Assembly (NCBI GenBank): GCA_036824555.1
Contig: DAISZX010000001.1
Coordinates: 19,528 to 83,527 of the forward strand
Direction of reading: 5' to 3'
DNA from: SpSt-28 sp036824555
GTDB lineage: Archaea; Aenigmatarchaeota; Aenigmatarchaeia; CG10238-14; SpSt-28
DNA: 64,000 bases
The notes under the pieces are model-generated. The model did no database searches and was not told where the DNA came from. It saw nothing but the letters and a program-made list of their open reading frames with translations. A program made the position numbers and the translations under genes. Shown piece after piece: positions 50,545-60,000 of this stretch (its first letter is position 1; each line of letters opens with the position of its first letter).

Positions 50545-50704
50545 CCTATACTTAATAATTAGTGCAAAAAGCCTATTTATTTATTTTTGAGTTCTATTCT
50601 AATAGACCAAATAACAGATTTTTCCTCTAGTCAATTTTTTATATAAGCTCTGAGTTTGGATAAACTTAAAAATGGAGTTAAAGAAAGTAAGAAGGGATTA
50701 AAGA

Positions 50705-51976
50705 TTACTTTGCCTTTACAACATCTAACACAATTCCTGCTGCCACTGTTATTCCCATATCTCTTATAGCGAATTTTCCTAGAGCTGGAAACTCTGATTG
50801 TTTCTCCACAACGGTTGGTCTTAATGGCACCAATCTTACCTTTGCTACATCACCAGTTTTCAAAAATTCTGGATGATCTTGTATAACATTTCCCGTTCTT
50901 GGATCTATTTTTGCGATGAGCTCTTCAAATCTAGCGGCTACCGTAGCTGTGTGTATATGTAGCACTGGAGTATAACCAGGAGCTATAACTGTTGGATGCT
51001 GTAGAACTACAATCTGAGCTGTAAATTCTTTAACAACTGTTGGTGGATTATTTGGATGACCAGCCACATCCCCCCTCCTAACATCTGTCTTGCTTATACC
51101 TCTAACGTTAAAACCTACGTTATCTCCTGGCATGGCTTGTGGTATTGATTTGTGATGCATTTCAATGGATTTAACTTCTCCCTTTACACCACTTGGCTCA
51201 AAAACTACAACATCATTAACTTTTAAAACTCCGCTCTCAACTTTTCCTACTGGTACTGTTCCCACTCCGGTAATGGAGTAGACATCTTGTATGGGTATCC
51301 TCAAAGGCTTATCAACTGGTCTCGGTGGCACCTGAAGTAAATCTAATGCTTCGACTAACGTTGGACCATTGTACCATGGCATCTTATCGCTTCTTTTAAA
51401 TATATTTTCACCATATTGAGCCGCGACAGGCACAAAGTTTATTTTATCAACATTATAACCAATGCTCTTCAAAAGCTTGCTAGTTTCCTCTTTTAATCTT
51501 TCATAAACTTCCTTTTTGTACTCAGCTAGATCCATTTTTGAAATCGCAACAATCAACTGGTTAATACCTAAAACTTTTGCTAAGAAGGCATGCTCCTTCG
51601 TTTGCTCTTGAACACCTTCTCCAGGCCTAGCAGAAACTACCAATATGGCAGCGTCCGCCTGAGAGGCTCCAGTAATCATGTTTTTAACAAAGTCTCTGTG
51701 TCCAGGTGCATCTATAACAGTAAAGAAGTACTTCTGTGTTTCGAAAGGTCTATGCATTATATCGATGGTCATTCCTCTCATTCTTTCTTCTTTCTCTCTA
51801 TCAACGATGTAAGCGAATTCTCCACCTTCTATCTTAAATTCTTTTGCCAACTCTTGCAATTTTCTGAGCTCGTCTTCTCTAACAGCACCACTTTCGAAAA
51901 GTAACCTTCCAATTATTGTTGATTTTCCATGGTCAACATGCCCGATCACTACTAGATTCATATGAGGCTTCGCCAT
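50705..51976 (-). CDS. tuf: Translation elongation factor EF-1 alpha
   Basis: A 423-aa GTPase that brings aminoacyl-tRNA to the ribosome. G1 is GHVDHGKSTIIGRLL, G3 is DAPGHRDFVKNMITGASQADAAILVV and G4 is AISKMDL; two beta-barrel domains follow, ending RDMGITVAAGIVLDVVKAK. A strong Shine-Dalgarno AGGAGGGATGA (51983-51990) precedes the ATG. It has its own upstream TATA-like elements, in addition to possible read-through from fusA. Confidence 0.96.
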   Translation of the reverse strand: MAKPHMNLVVIGHVDHGKSTIIGRLLFESGAVREDELRKLQELAKEFKIEGGEFAYIVDREKEERMRGMTIDIMHRPFETQKYFFTVIDAPGHRDFVKNMITGASQADAAILVVSARPGEGVQEQTKEHAFLAKVLGINQLIVAISKMDLAEYKKEVYERLKEETSKLLKSIGYNVDKINFVPVAAQYGENIFKRSDKMPWYNGPTLVEALDLLQVPPRPVDKPLRIPIQDVYSITGVGTVPVGKVESGVLKVNDVVVFEPSGVKGEVKSIEMHHKSIPQAMPGDNVGFNVRGISKTDVRRGDVAGHPNNPPTVVKEFTAQIVVLQHPTVIAPGYTPVLHIHTATVAARFEELIAKIDPRTGNVIQDHPEFLKTGDVAKVRLVPLRPTVVEKQSEFPALGKFAIRDMGITVAAGIVLDVVKAK

Positions 51977-52019
51977 TTTTCATCCCTCCTTTTAAATTTG
52001 TATTTGCAATTTAAATACT

Positions 52020-52042
52020 TAATATAAAAGTTTATAAAGCTT
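52020..52042 (-). promoter_or_regulatory. Probable promoter of tuf
   Basis: On the minus strand GCTTTATAAA (52031-52040) and TTTTATATT (52021-52029) lie 45-64 nt before the tuf ATG, leaving a leader of 20-35 nt that includes the Shine-Dalgarno sequence. Confidence 0.45.
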
Positions 52043-52046
52043 AAAA

Positions 52047-54254
52047 TTAAGAAATTGGTTCAACTTCAGCTTTTGGTATTTCCTCCGGCAATCCCTTCCT
52101 CTTTCTTATCGATTTCACAACTTGCTCTCTCAATTCATCTGGCAACTTCTCGAATACTATGTCTATCAAGCTATAAAATCCTCTTCCACTAGTTAAGGAT
52201 TTTAGTTTCGCATCAAAACCGAAAAGCTCAGATACGGGTATTTTTGCTATTATAGACATAGCTTCTCCTTCTTCCTTCATCTCTAAAATGCTACCCCTTC
52301 TATTCTCTATTTCCCTAGAAACTATTCCCATGCAGTCGTTTGGTATATCTATTCTCAAAATCTGCTTAGGTTCGAATAAAATTACGCCAGCTAAAAGCAT
52401 AGCTTGCCTTATTGCATATCTAACGGCAGGCATTATTTGGCCAGGACCTCTATGAACAGGATCTTCATGCAATTCAGCATCAACAAGCTTAACTTTCAAT
52501 TTCATACAAGGTTCTCTTGCTAATGGCCCATCATCCATGACTTCTCTAAAGGCCTCCTTAATCATCTCTATAGCCTCAAGCAAAAACTGAACTCCTTTCG
52601 TTTGGTCTATAAAGACATTTCTATTATAAATTAACAGCACATTTCTCGCATCATCCCCTTTCATCCCAGCTTTTTCTAATTTTTGATAAAGTTCCAAATT
52701 CTTTTTCTTTACTTCTATAGTACTGGGAATTTCCCCAGCTCTCATAGCTTCGTAAACACCATCTTCTAAAGGCTCTACAATAAAGTATAGTTTATTATGC
52801 TTATTCGGGGATTTTCCTTCTACCATCGGAGAGCTTTTGAGTATGGTTTCTCTGTAAACAACTAGAGGGGGAGACATCTCAACATCTATTCCCATGTCTT
52901 TTAGCTTGTGCTCTACTTTAATCTCCAAGTGAAGCTCGCCTAAACCTGAAACGAGATATTCTCCAGTCTCTTGATTAATTTTAACTATTAATGTGGGATC
53001 TTCCTTGCCAATTTTTCTCAGCGCATCAACAAGCTTTGGTAGATCCATAGGATTCTTTGGTTCAATAGATTTCGTAACTACTGGCTCAAAAATGTGTTTT
53101 ATCTCTGCAAAAGGCTCTATTATATAATCTGCATCACAAATAGTTTCTCCTGTAAAAGCTTCTGGTATACCAACAATAGCCACAACGTTTCCGGCAGTAA
53201 CCTCATCTACAGGAACTCTATTTATTCCTTTAAAAACTGCTACCTGTTGAACTTTTTCTTTCTTTTTAGAATTTATCAAGTATATTTCTTTTCCCTTGAA
53301 AATTTTCCCAGAAAATATTCTTGCTGTGGCAACAAAACCAACGTGCTCATCAGGAATCATCTTAGTTACTATCGCTGCTAGCCTGCCATTAGCATCACAA
53401 TTCATCATTTGTCTACCAATTTCGCTTTCGATATCGCCTTTCCAAATTTTCGGTATTCTATATTTTTGTGCTTCTATTGGAGAAGGTAAATGTCTAATTA
53501 TCATGTCTAAGACAACTTGATGTAATGGAGCCTTTTTAGCTAACTCCTCTTCTCTTCCTTCTAGAGTAAGCTGAATCACTTCTTTAAGTGTTACTCCAGT
53601 TTTTTGTAAAAATGGAATAGAAATTGCCCACCTTTTAAAAGCGCTTCCTATAGCTACGCTTCCATCTTTTACGCTAACATACCATTTTCCCTTGAATTCT
53701 GGGGGACAATACTTCTCAATCAGAGCATTTACATCCCTTATTATTCTTTCAAACCTTTCCATCATTTGTTCTGGTGTTAATTTTAATTCCTTTATTAATC
53801 TATCAGTTTTATTGATGAACAGAACAGGTTTGACATACTCTCTTAAAGCCTGTCTAAACACTGTTTCAGTTTGAGGCATTATGCCTTCAACAGCATCAAC
53901 TAGAACGATAGTCCCATCTGCAGCCCTCATAGCTTTTGTAACGTCACCACCAAAATCTACGTGTCCAGGAGTATCTAAAAGGTTTATCAAGTAGTCTTGT
54001 CCTTCATATTCATGAACCATGCTAACGTTCGCACCATAGACAGTTAATTGTCTTTTCCTTTCTTCAGGATCAAACCAAGTATACATTACTTTGCCAGCCA
54101 TTTCTTCTGCAAGCATTCCGGCTCCAGCCATTAAATTATCGGTTAGCGTCGTTTTACCATGGTGAACATGTGAGCTAGTTGCAACATTTCTTATTCTCTC
54201 TGGATGCTTCATACATTCCATAATTCTTTCAATCATTTCCTTTTTCATTACCAT
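52047..54254 (-). CDS. fusA: Translation elongation factor EF-2
   Basis: A 735-aa translocase. G1 reads SHVHHGKTTLTDNL, with His in place of the more usual Asp of AHVDHGK, a variant I believe occurs in some archaea. G3 is LDTPGHVDFGGDVTKAMRAADG and G4 is INKTDR. Domain IV has LHEDPVHRGPGQIMPAVRYA, whose His before RGPGQ is the diphthamide site, consistent with dph6 in the window. I prefer the ATG at 54254 to the GTG at 54263; an ATG at 54248 is also possible. It follows rps7 by about 40 nt. Confidence 0.95.
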   Translation of the reverse strand: MVMKKEMIERIMECMKHPERIRNVATSSHVHHGKTTLTDNLMAGAGMLAEEMAGKVMYTWFDPEERKRQLTVYGANVSMVHEYEGQDYLINLLDTPGHVDFGGDVTKAMRAADGTIVLVDAVEGIMPQTETVFRQALREYVKPVLFINKTDRLIKELKLTPEQMMERFERIIRDVNALIEKYCPPEFKGKWYVSVKDGSVAIGSAFKRWAISIPFLQKTGVTLKEVIQLTLEGREEELAKKAPLHQVVLDMIIRHLPSPIEAQKYRIPKIWKGDIESEIGRQMMNCDANGRLAAIVTKMIPDEHVGFVATARIFSGKIFKGKEIYLINSKKKEKVQQVAVFKGINRVPVDEVTAGNVVAIVGIPEAFTGETICDADYIIEPFAEIKHIFEPVVTKSIEPKNPMDLPKLVDALRKIGKEDPTLIVKINQETGEYLVSGLGELHLEIKVEHKLKDMGIDVEMSPPLVVYRETILKSSPMVEGKSPNKHNKLYFIVEPLEDGVYEAMRAGEIPSTIEVKKKNLELYQKLEKAGMKGDDARNVLLIYNRNVFIDQTKGVQFLLEAIEMIKEAFREVMDDGPLAREPCMKLKVKLVDAELHEDPVHRGPGQIMPAVRYAIRQAMLLAGVILFEPKQILRIDIPNDCMGIVSREIENRRGSILEMKEEGEAMSIIAKIPVSELFGFDAKLKSLTSGRGFYSLIDIVFEKLPDELREQVVKSIRKRKGLPEEIPKAEVEPIS

Positions 54255-54301
54255 CTTAATCACATAGATTCAACAAATTTGAAATTTCAAATATAAAAAA
54301 G

Positions 54302-54904
54302 CTATCTCGCACCCTCCGCCTCTTTCTCTATTCTTTCTTTTTCTCTTATAGCATCGCTTTTAGAAGGATTGTTTTCGTAAGCTCCCAGTATTTCTTCTAC
54401 CAAAGCATCCACAATGTTCGCCTTTTTCCCAAAAGCCTTTCTATATGCGGCTTGTGCTATATGCCTGAGAGCTATATCAACTCTTCTTTGGGGAGAGGTG
54501 ACCACAGCTTTTCTAACTATAATTCCACCAACCTGATAGGCTGCTATCTCTTCTCTAATCGCTGCATTCTCTACAGCTCTAACAAAAACTTCCAGCGGGT
54601 TTTTACCAGTAATCTCATTTATCTTATCAAAAGCCTTTTCCACAATTTTATAAGTTGTTTGCCATCTTCCAACAACTCTACCAGAAGTTAAAACGTGCTT
54701 TTTACCTTTATGTCCTGGAACCATTAGATGGGTAATAAGCCTCTCAACAATATTCATTTTAGATTTATGAAACTGATACTTCGCATGCCTTCCGCAAGAT
54801 TTTGGAACTATTTTTGGCGTTAAATTTATATATCTCTCCAAACCCTTGTCAAGAACTTTAACATCGTAGGACCATTTCCCAAATAGTTTTATTTCTTCGC
54901 TCAT
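54302..54904 (-). CDS. rps7: 30S ribosomal protein S7
   Basis: A 200-aa uS7, which nucleates the head of the small subunit. FGKWSYDVKVLDKGLERYINLTPKIVPKSCGRHAKYQFHKSKMNIVERLI and NPLEVFVRAVENAAIREEIAAYQVGGIIVRKAVVTSPQRRVDIALRHI cover the family. It starts 5 nt after the rps12 stop. Confidence 0.96.
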   Translation of the reverse strand: MSEEIKLFGKWSYDVKVLDKGLERYINLTPKIVPKSCGRHAKYQFHKSKMNIVERLITHLMVPGHKGKKHVLTSGRVVGRWQTTYKIVEKAFDKINEITGKNPLEVFVRAVENAAIREEIAAYQVGGIIVRKAVVTSPQRRVDIALRHIAQAAYRKAFGKKANIVDALVEEILGAYENNPSKSDAIREKERIEKEAEGAR

Positions 54905-54909
54905 AAAAT

Positions 54910-55332
54910 CTACCTAGCCGGCTTTTGTTTTTTACCTTTTAAGATTTCACTTAAAGCAACACCGTTAACAGCAATCACCCTATACTTTATTCCTACCATG
55001 CTACCCTTTGATCCACCTTGACCACCACCAACCTTTTCAATCAAAACTTCATCGTGTTCACTAACTTTATCAATAGCTCCAACTCCCGGAACGTGCGCAG
55101 TAACTTGAATGTTATTCTTGATCAACTGTACTCTCACACATTTAGTTAGGCCAGAGGCCGGCTTTCTCTGCTCCACAGCTCTCTTCTCTATAACAATTCC
55201 TCTAGCCATTGGTGCCCCTTCTAGAGGATCCTTCTTCCAAAGTTGTAAAACTCTTCTTTTATACGATTCGCTAGACCATCTAAATTTCTTCCTTCTTTGC
55301 TTCAATTTTCTACCAGCAAACTCACCTGGCAT
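54910..55332 (-). CDS. rps12: 30S ribosomal protein S12
   Basis: A 140-aa uS12 of the decoding centre. The basic N-terminus precedes GAPMARGIVIEKRAVEQRKPASGLTKCVRVQLIKNN, which includes the conserved accuracy loop with KPASGL. The end has GGGQGGSKGSMVGIKYRVIAVNGVAL. It shares one nucleotide with the preceding nusA-like gene. Confidence 0.96.
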   Translation of the reverse strand: MPGEFAGRKLKQRRKKFRWSSESYKRRVLQLWKKDPLEGAPMARGIVIEKRAVEQRKPASGLTKCVRVQLIKNNIQVTAHVPGVGAIDKVSEHDEVLIEKVGGGQGGSKGSMVGIKYRVIAVNGVALSEILKGKKQKPAR

Positions 55333-55745
55333 TACTTTATCACCAGATTATCTACGTTGTAGTTTCTTTTTAAAATTTCTCTTAATGCTTTTATATTTCT
55401 ACCATCCCTCCCTATTACTAGACTTTTAAATGGCTTTTCAACTCCAATCTCTACTAGAACTCTTTCCTTCTCATTCCTTATCTTAATCTCCTTAATACCT
55501 TTAACAGAGTTTTTAAGAAACGTCGAAATATCTTTCGAGTATTCCCAAATTAAAATTTTTTTATTTAACATCTTTTCCAAGCTCTTTAAAATCTGTCCAT
55601 TTTCTCCAATTTTACTTCTCTGACCTTCATCAATAAGGAAATATATTCTATCATCCATTATTATGCAATCTTTAACGTTAAGTTGACTAACGGTTTCGAA
55701 CAAATTAATTATTCTTATAGTCTCAGTATCGAATACGATTGACAT
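55332..55745 (-). CDS. nusA: NusA-like KH-domain transcription factor
   Basis: A 137-aa archaeal NusA-like protein consisting of two KH domains without the bacterial N-terminal and S1 parts. IYFLIDEGQRSKIGENGQILKSLEKML and SLVIGRDGRNIKALREIL are the two KH loops (the second lacks the full GxxG lysine pattern but keeps GRDG). It lies between rpl30e and rps12, as is standard in archaea. Confidence 0.92.
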   Translation of the reverse strand: MSIVFDTETIRIINLFETVSQLNVKDCIIMDDRIYFLIDEGQRSKIGENGQILKSLEKMLNKKILIWEYSKDISTFLKNSVKGIKEIKIRNEKERVLVEIGVEKPFKSLVIGRDGRNIKALREILKRNYNVDNLVIK

Positions 55746-55746
55746 C

Positions 55747-56001
55747 TTAGCTTCCCTTTATTACCACTGTAGTTATTGGATGCGGCCTTCCGCATATCGT
55801 TCCCAAATCTTTGCTACTGCCATCGAAAATCACAACTTTTACATTGCTACTCAAAATCTCTCTCTTTATCTTCTCTGGAGCATTTTTTGCAATAATCACA
55901 ACTTCAGGAGTTTTGTTTCTTATATATTTGAGCGATTCTCTGTAACCAAATATAACTCTATTTTCCTTTATCGCTTTCTTCAGAGTTTCCTCTATGTTCA
56001 T
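55747..56001 (-). CDS. rpl30e: 50S ribosomal protein L30e
   Basis: An 84-aa eL30 of the L7Ae-related fold. RVIFGYRESLKYIRNKTPEVVIIAKNAPEKIKREI and DLGTICGRPHPITTVVIK match the family. I use the ATG at 56001 because AGAGGTGA lies five to six nt upstream; the GTG at 56010 is part of that ribosome site. The gene starts inside the end of rpoA'' (44-nt overlap). Confidence 0.93.
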   Translation of the reverse strand: MNIEETLKKAIKENRVIFGYRESLKYIRNKTPEVVIIAKNAPEKIKREILSSNVKVVIFDGSSKDLGTICGRPHPITTVVIKGS

Positions 56002-57091
56002 CTTCTTCACCTCTAACCAATAGCTCGAACATACCGGTACCTACTGGTGCAGGCTGGCCAACCATCACATTTTCAAATAGACCTTTAAATTCATCTACTT
56101 CACTCCTTATAGATGCTCTAATTAAGTGCTTTATAGTTTCTTCAAATGCGGCTCTTGAGAGTACAGAAGCTTTTGCTCCAGCAACGCCGTATCTTCCTAT
56201 GGAGCTTATTTCGCCACTCCAAGTCATTACATCAGCCAAAAGGAGCAAATATCTTATGTCTACATCCAATCCTTGTTCTTGCATGGTTTTGTAAGCCTCC
56301 TTTATTATCACATTTCTTGCTGCCTCAATTCCAAAAACTTCATAAACCTCATAAATATCGTTTGATATTGTTTTATGTTCGTTAACTTCTTCCAACTTTA
56401 AAACTTCTTTCAAATTAGAACCAACCGTTTGTATAATCCAATTTTCACCCTCTTTTCTGATTATCGCAGCAGTTACACCTTCAATTCCATCAACAACCAC
56501 ATTTCCTATTTCCTCTTTCAATTTTTGCAAATCATCGAAGCTTACTTCTTCACCCTTAGGCTTAACAGAAATTAGACTTTCTCTTATTCTTACATCAGCC
56601 TTTTTAGAAAACAATTCCTTGAGTACCTTTTCTACCCTTTCCAACTTTCTTTTATCATCAAGCTCTATTATAATTGAATTTTCACCAATATCAATTGATA
56701 TAGAGGTAGCTAAATCAAAAATACGCTTCTCAACTATTCTATGCGCAAGTTTTTCTGCTTCTTCTTTTGTATTGTATTGCTTATTAAGATATATCGTCAT
56801 CATTGGCGTTTCTATGTTTCTTTTGGCATCAAATATTTCAACCAACCTTGGCAAACCAAAAGTAACCTTAATGCCCGCAGCTCCAGCCAAATGATAAGTT
56901 CTCATAGTGAGCTGAGTTGCTGGCTCAGATATACTTTGCGCAGCAAGGATTCCTATAGCCTCTCCAGGCTCAAATCTACTATTTAAATAAACTCTTTCCA
57001 CTTCCTCAATAAGTCTTTTCTTTTTTTCTTCATCGAGCTTCAGTTCTTGCGAGACCCTTTCAATCTCATCGACTATTTTCTTAGGAAGCAT
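55958..57091 (-). CDS. rpoA2: RNA polymerase subunit A''
   Basis: A 377-aa A'' subunit, the C-terminal third of the largest polymerase subunit. The bridge-helix/trigger-loop region FEPGEAIGILAAQSISEPATQLTMRTYHLAGAAGIKVTFGLPRLVEIFDAKRNIETP is near residues 40-96. The C-terminus ends GQPAPVGTGMFELL plus a charged tail. It remains a separate gene although A' is fused to B', and it overlaps the fused gene by 11 nt. Confidence 0.95.
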   Translation of the reverse strand: MLPKKIVDEIERVSQELKLDEEKKKRLIEEVERVYLNSRFEPGEAIGILAAQSISEPATQLTMRTYHLAGAAGIKVTFGLPRLVEIFDAKRNIETPMMTIYLNKQYNTKEEAEKLAHRIVEKRIFDLATSISIDIGENSIIIELDDKRKLERVEKVLKELFSKKADVRIRESLISVKPKGEEVSFDDLQKLKEEIGNVVVDGIEGVTAAIIRKEGENWIIQTVGSNLKEVLKLEEVNEHKTISNDIYEVYEVFGIEAARNVIIKEAYKTMQEQGLDVDIRYLLLLADVMTWSGEISSIGRYGVAGAKASVLSRAAFEETIKHLIRASIRSEVDEFKGLFENVMVGQPAPVGTGMFELLVRGEEDEHRGNSEESDKGK

Positions 57092-60000
57092 TGAATAACC
57101 TCCATGCTATTTCTCTAACGTTTATTCCTTCTCTAGTTATTTTTGATGGGTCTAATCCGTCTTCACAGGGCACAAATTGAATTATTCTATTTGCAGCATC
57201 CCTAACCGTTCCATCGTAAGCAACTTTTAAGTCCTGTAGAGCGCCTATAAGTCTTCTTTCCATATAACCAGAATGTCTTGTTTTTAGGCTTTTATCCATT
57301 AAACTCTCTCTTGAATTCATATTATCAAAGTAAAACTCAAATACATTTAGCCCATCTTTGAAAGCGTGTGCTACAAAACCCTTGGAAGCAAGGCTTTTAT
57401 CGTTCATTTTGAAGTGGGGAAATGTTCTTTTATAGTAACCTCTCTCTATCCTCTCTCCCATTATCATTTCTTGACCTATTAAACCAACGATCTGCAGCAA
57501 ATTAACTAAGCTACCTCTAGCACCGCATTTTACCATATCAAGTGCTGAGGATTCTTTTATACCTTTTTCTAAAACGCTCATACTCTCATTAAGACACTTC
57601 GCGACCCTCTCCTTTATCATATTTTCCAAAGTTTCTTCACTAGTCCTACCTATCATAGGTATTAGCTCACCTTTTTTAAACTTCTCAATCATCTCATTCA
57701 CATCACTCTCAGCTTTCTCTACAATCTTTAGTATCTCTTCTTTCACCTTTGGCTCGACATCTAAGTCATCTATCCCAAGCGTAAATCCTCTCATGTCAAG
57801 ATAGTTAATCGCTAACAAAGAAACCTTGTAAATGAAGTCTGCAACAAATTTAGATCCATAATATTTTTGAAGCTTATCAAGTATTTTTCCGCCATCTGAA
57901 CTTATTCCATTCTTTTCAAGCTCACCTTTAACGAGATTACCGTTTTCTATTTTCACAATTCCAGTTTTGCCTTTATACTCAATCGAAAATTCTTTTGGTA
58001 GGAAGATGCTGAATACTTCCTTTCCTGTAAACTCCTCCTTCTCTGGTATTTCAACGTCTGTATCAACGCTTCTAATCAACCTAACTGCAGTTTTTCTATC
58101 GAGCTTATTCCCATCCTTTGTTAACAAGTATAATCCAGTAATTTCGTCCCTTATTGGACCAATTATTGGGGCAGAATACCTAGGACTTCTTATATTTTTC
58201 TCAACTATAGCCAAAATCTCAGCTTCTGCCCTCGCTTCTTCGCTTTGTGGTGCATGTAAATTCATCTCATCTCCATCAAAGTCCGCGTTGTATGGCGGGC
58301 AGACAGCTACATTAAGTCTAAGAGTCAAAAATGGCATCACTCTTACCTTATGTGTCATCATACTCATTCTATGCAAGCTAGGTTGCCTGTTGAATAGAAC
58401 AGGGTCACCATCCATTAAGTGTCTTTCAACAATATAACCAACGCTCAATTCTTTTGCGATTTCCTCCTTATTTGTTTCTAAAATTCTTTTTCTTTTACCA
58501 TCTGGCCTAATAACATAATTTGCTCCAGGCCAAACGTTCGGACCATTTAAAACAAGTTTTCTCAGCTCTTCTATATTTCTTTCATCGACTCTAACAGGAA
58601 TTGTCACATCCTTTGCTATGACCTCTGGAACTCCAACCTCATTTATCGCGATTCTTGGATCGGGAGATATAACAGTTCTAGCGCAAAAGTTAACTCTTTT
58701 TCCCAAAAGATTGCCTCTAAATCTCCCCTCTTTTGTCTTCAGTCTTTGTGTTAAAGTCTTTAACACTCTACCAGATCTATGCCTTGCGGGAGGAATTCCT
58801 GTTAATTCGTTATCGAAATAAGTAGCAACGTGGTACTGTAATAATTCCCATAGGTCATTTAGCAAAAACTCTGGAGCTCCAAGCTCAAGGTTTTCCCTAA
58901 ATCTATCGTTAATTCTAACGATTTCCACCAACTTATGGGTTAAATCGTCTTCGCTCCTTTCTCCAGTTTCCAAGGTTATTGAAGGCCTTACGGTTACTGG
59001 TGGTATTGGTAACACAGTAATAATCAACCATTCCGGCCTTATTTTTAATCCCAGTAACTTCAAATCTTCATCCGATATCTTTTCCAACCTCTCTCTAACA
59101 TCGCTTGGCGATAAAACTTTACTACCTTCTACAAAAGTATACGGCTTAACAAACTTTATCTCTTTTTGTTCAGTCTTGCATTTTGGACACTTCTTTAATA
59201 CGATTTTCTCCAGCTCCTTCCACGATACTTTTCCTTCTTTTCTTTTTTCATCCTCTATCAATAGTGCCCCACATTTTCTACAGGTGACTCTTAGGAGAAA
59301 ATGTATGAATTTTGTGTAGTGTGGATGGATTACAGGCTTGACCAGCTCTACATGACCGAAATGGCCTGGACATTCTCCTATATTGCCCCCACAAACCCTA
59401 CATCTTATTCCAGGTTCCACAGTGCCAAGTCTAGGATCCATTACTCCACCTTCTATCGGATATCCCTCTTCATCGTAGATGTCAATCTTAGTTATATTTG
59501 CAAAGGACATCTTCCTTATTGTCTCTGGGTCTAGAATACTAAATTCAATCCTGCTTATTCTTCCCTCATCATTCACAACAAGCTTCGGATAAATCAGTAA
59601 ACTTTTTAACTCATCCAACATAAGCTTGAAAGCATGACTCATCTCCACGTTAACTATTTCTGCACTTTCTCCATCTATTGGACAAAAGTATCTATTCTTT
59701 ATTCTATCGTGAACGGCAACCATTCCGCATTTTTTGCAAACAGGCATTACTACTTTATCCGAATCAAACCTCTCCTTAAGAGTCAAAACTGCTCCATGAG
59801 CGAGCAGACAATCTTTCTCCATTTCTCCAAGTCTTAATCCACCCTCCTTGCTTCTTCCTTCCGTTGGTTGTCTAGTCAAGAGGGTTACAGGACCTCTTGC
59901 TCTGGATTGAAGTTTGTTAGATACCAAATGATCCAATTTCATGTAAAATGAACAACCAATGAAAATTTTTACTTCAAACTTTTTACCAGTTTTACCATCG

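Noticed and set aside
50672..50701. Nine-codon plus-strand ORF (MELKKVRRD) after a TATATAAG element, next to the tuf stop
   Set aside because: Too short, with no ribosome site at proper spacing, and the TATA-like stretch is expected by chance in AT-rich DNA.
51999..52018. GTATTTGCAAT near the tuf promoter as a further site of the 21098/21132 palindrome
   Set aside because: Only one half-site matches, and AT-rich sequence makes this likely by chance.
52047..54254. Damaged G1 loop in EF-2 (SHVHHGK instead of AHVDHGK)
   Set aside because: I believe the HHGK form occurs in EF-2 of some archaea, and the rest of the GTPase is normal.
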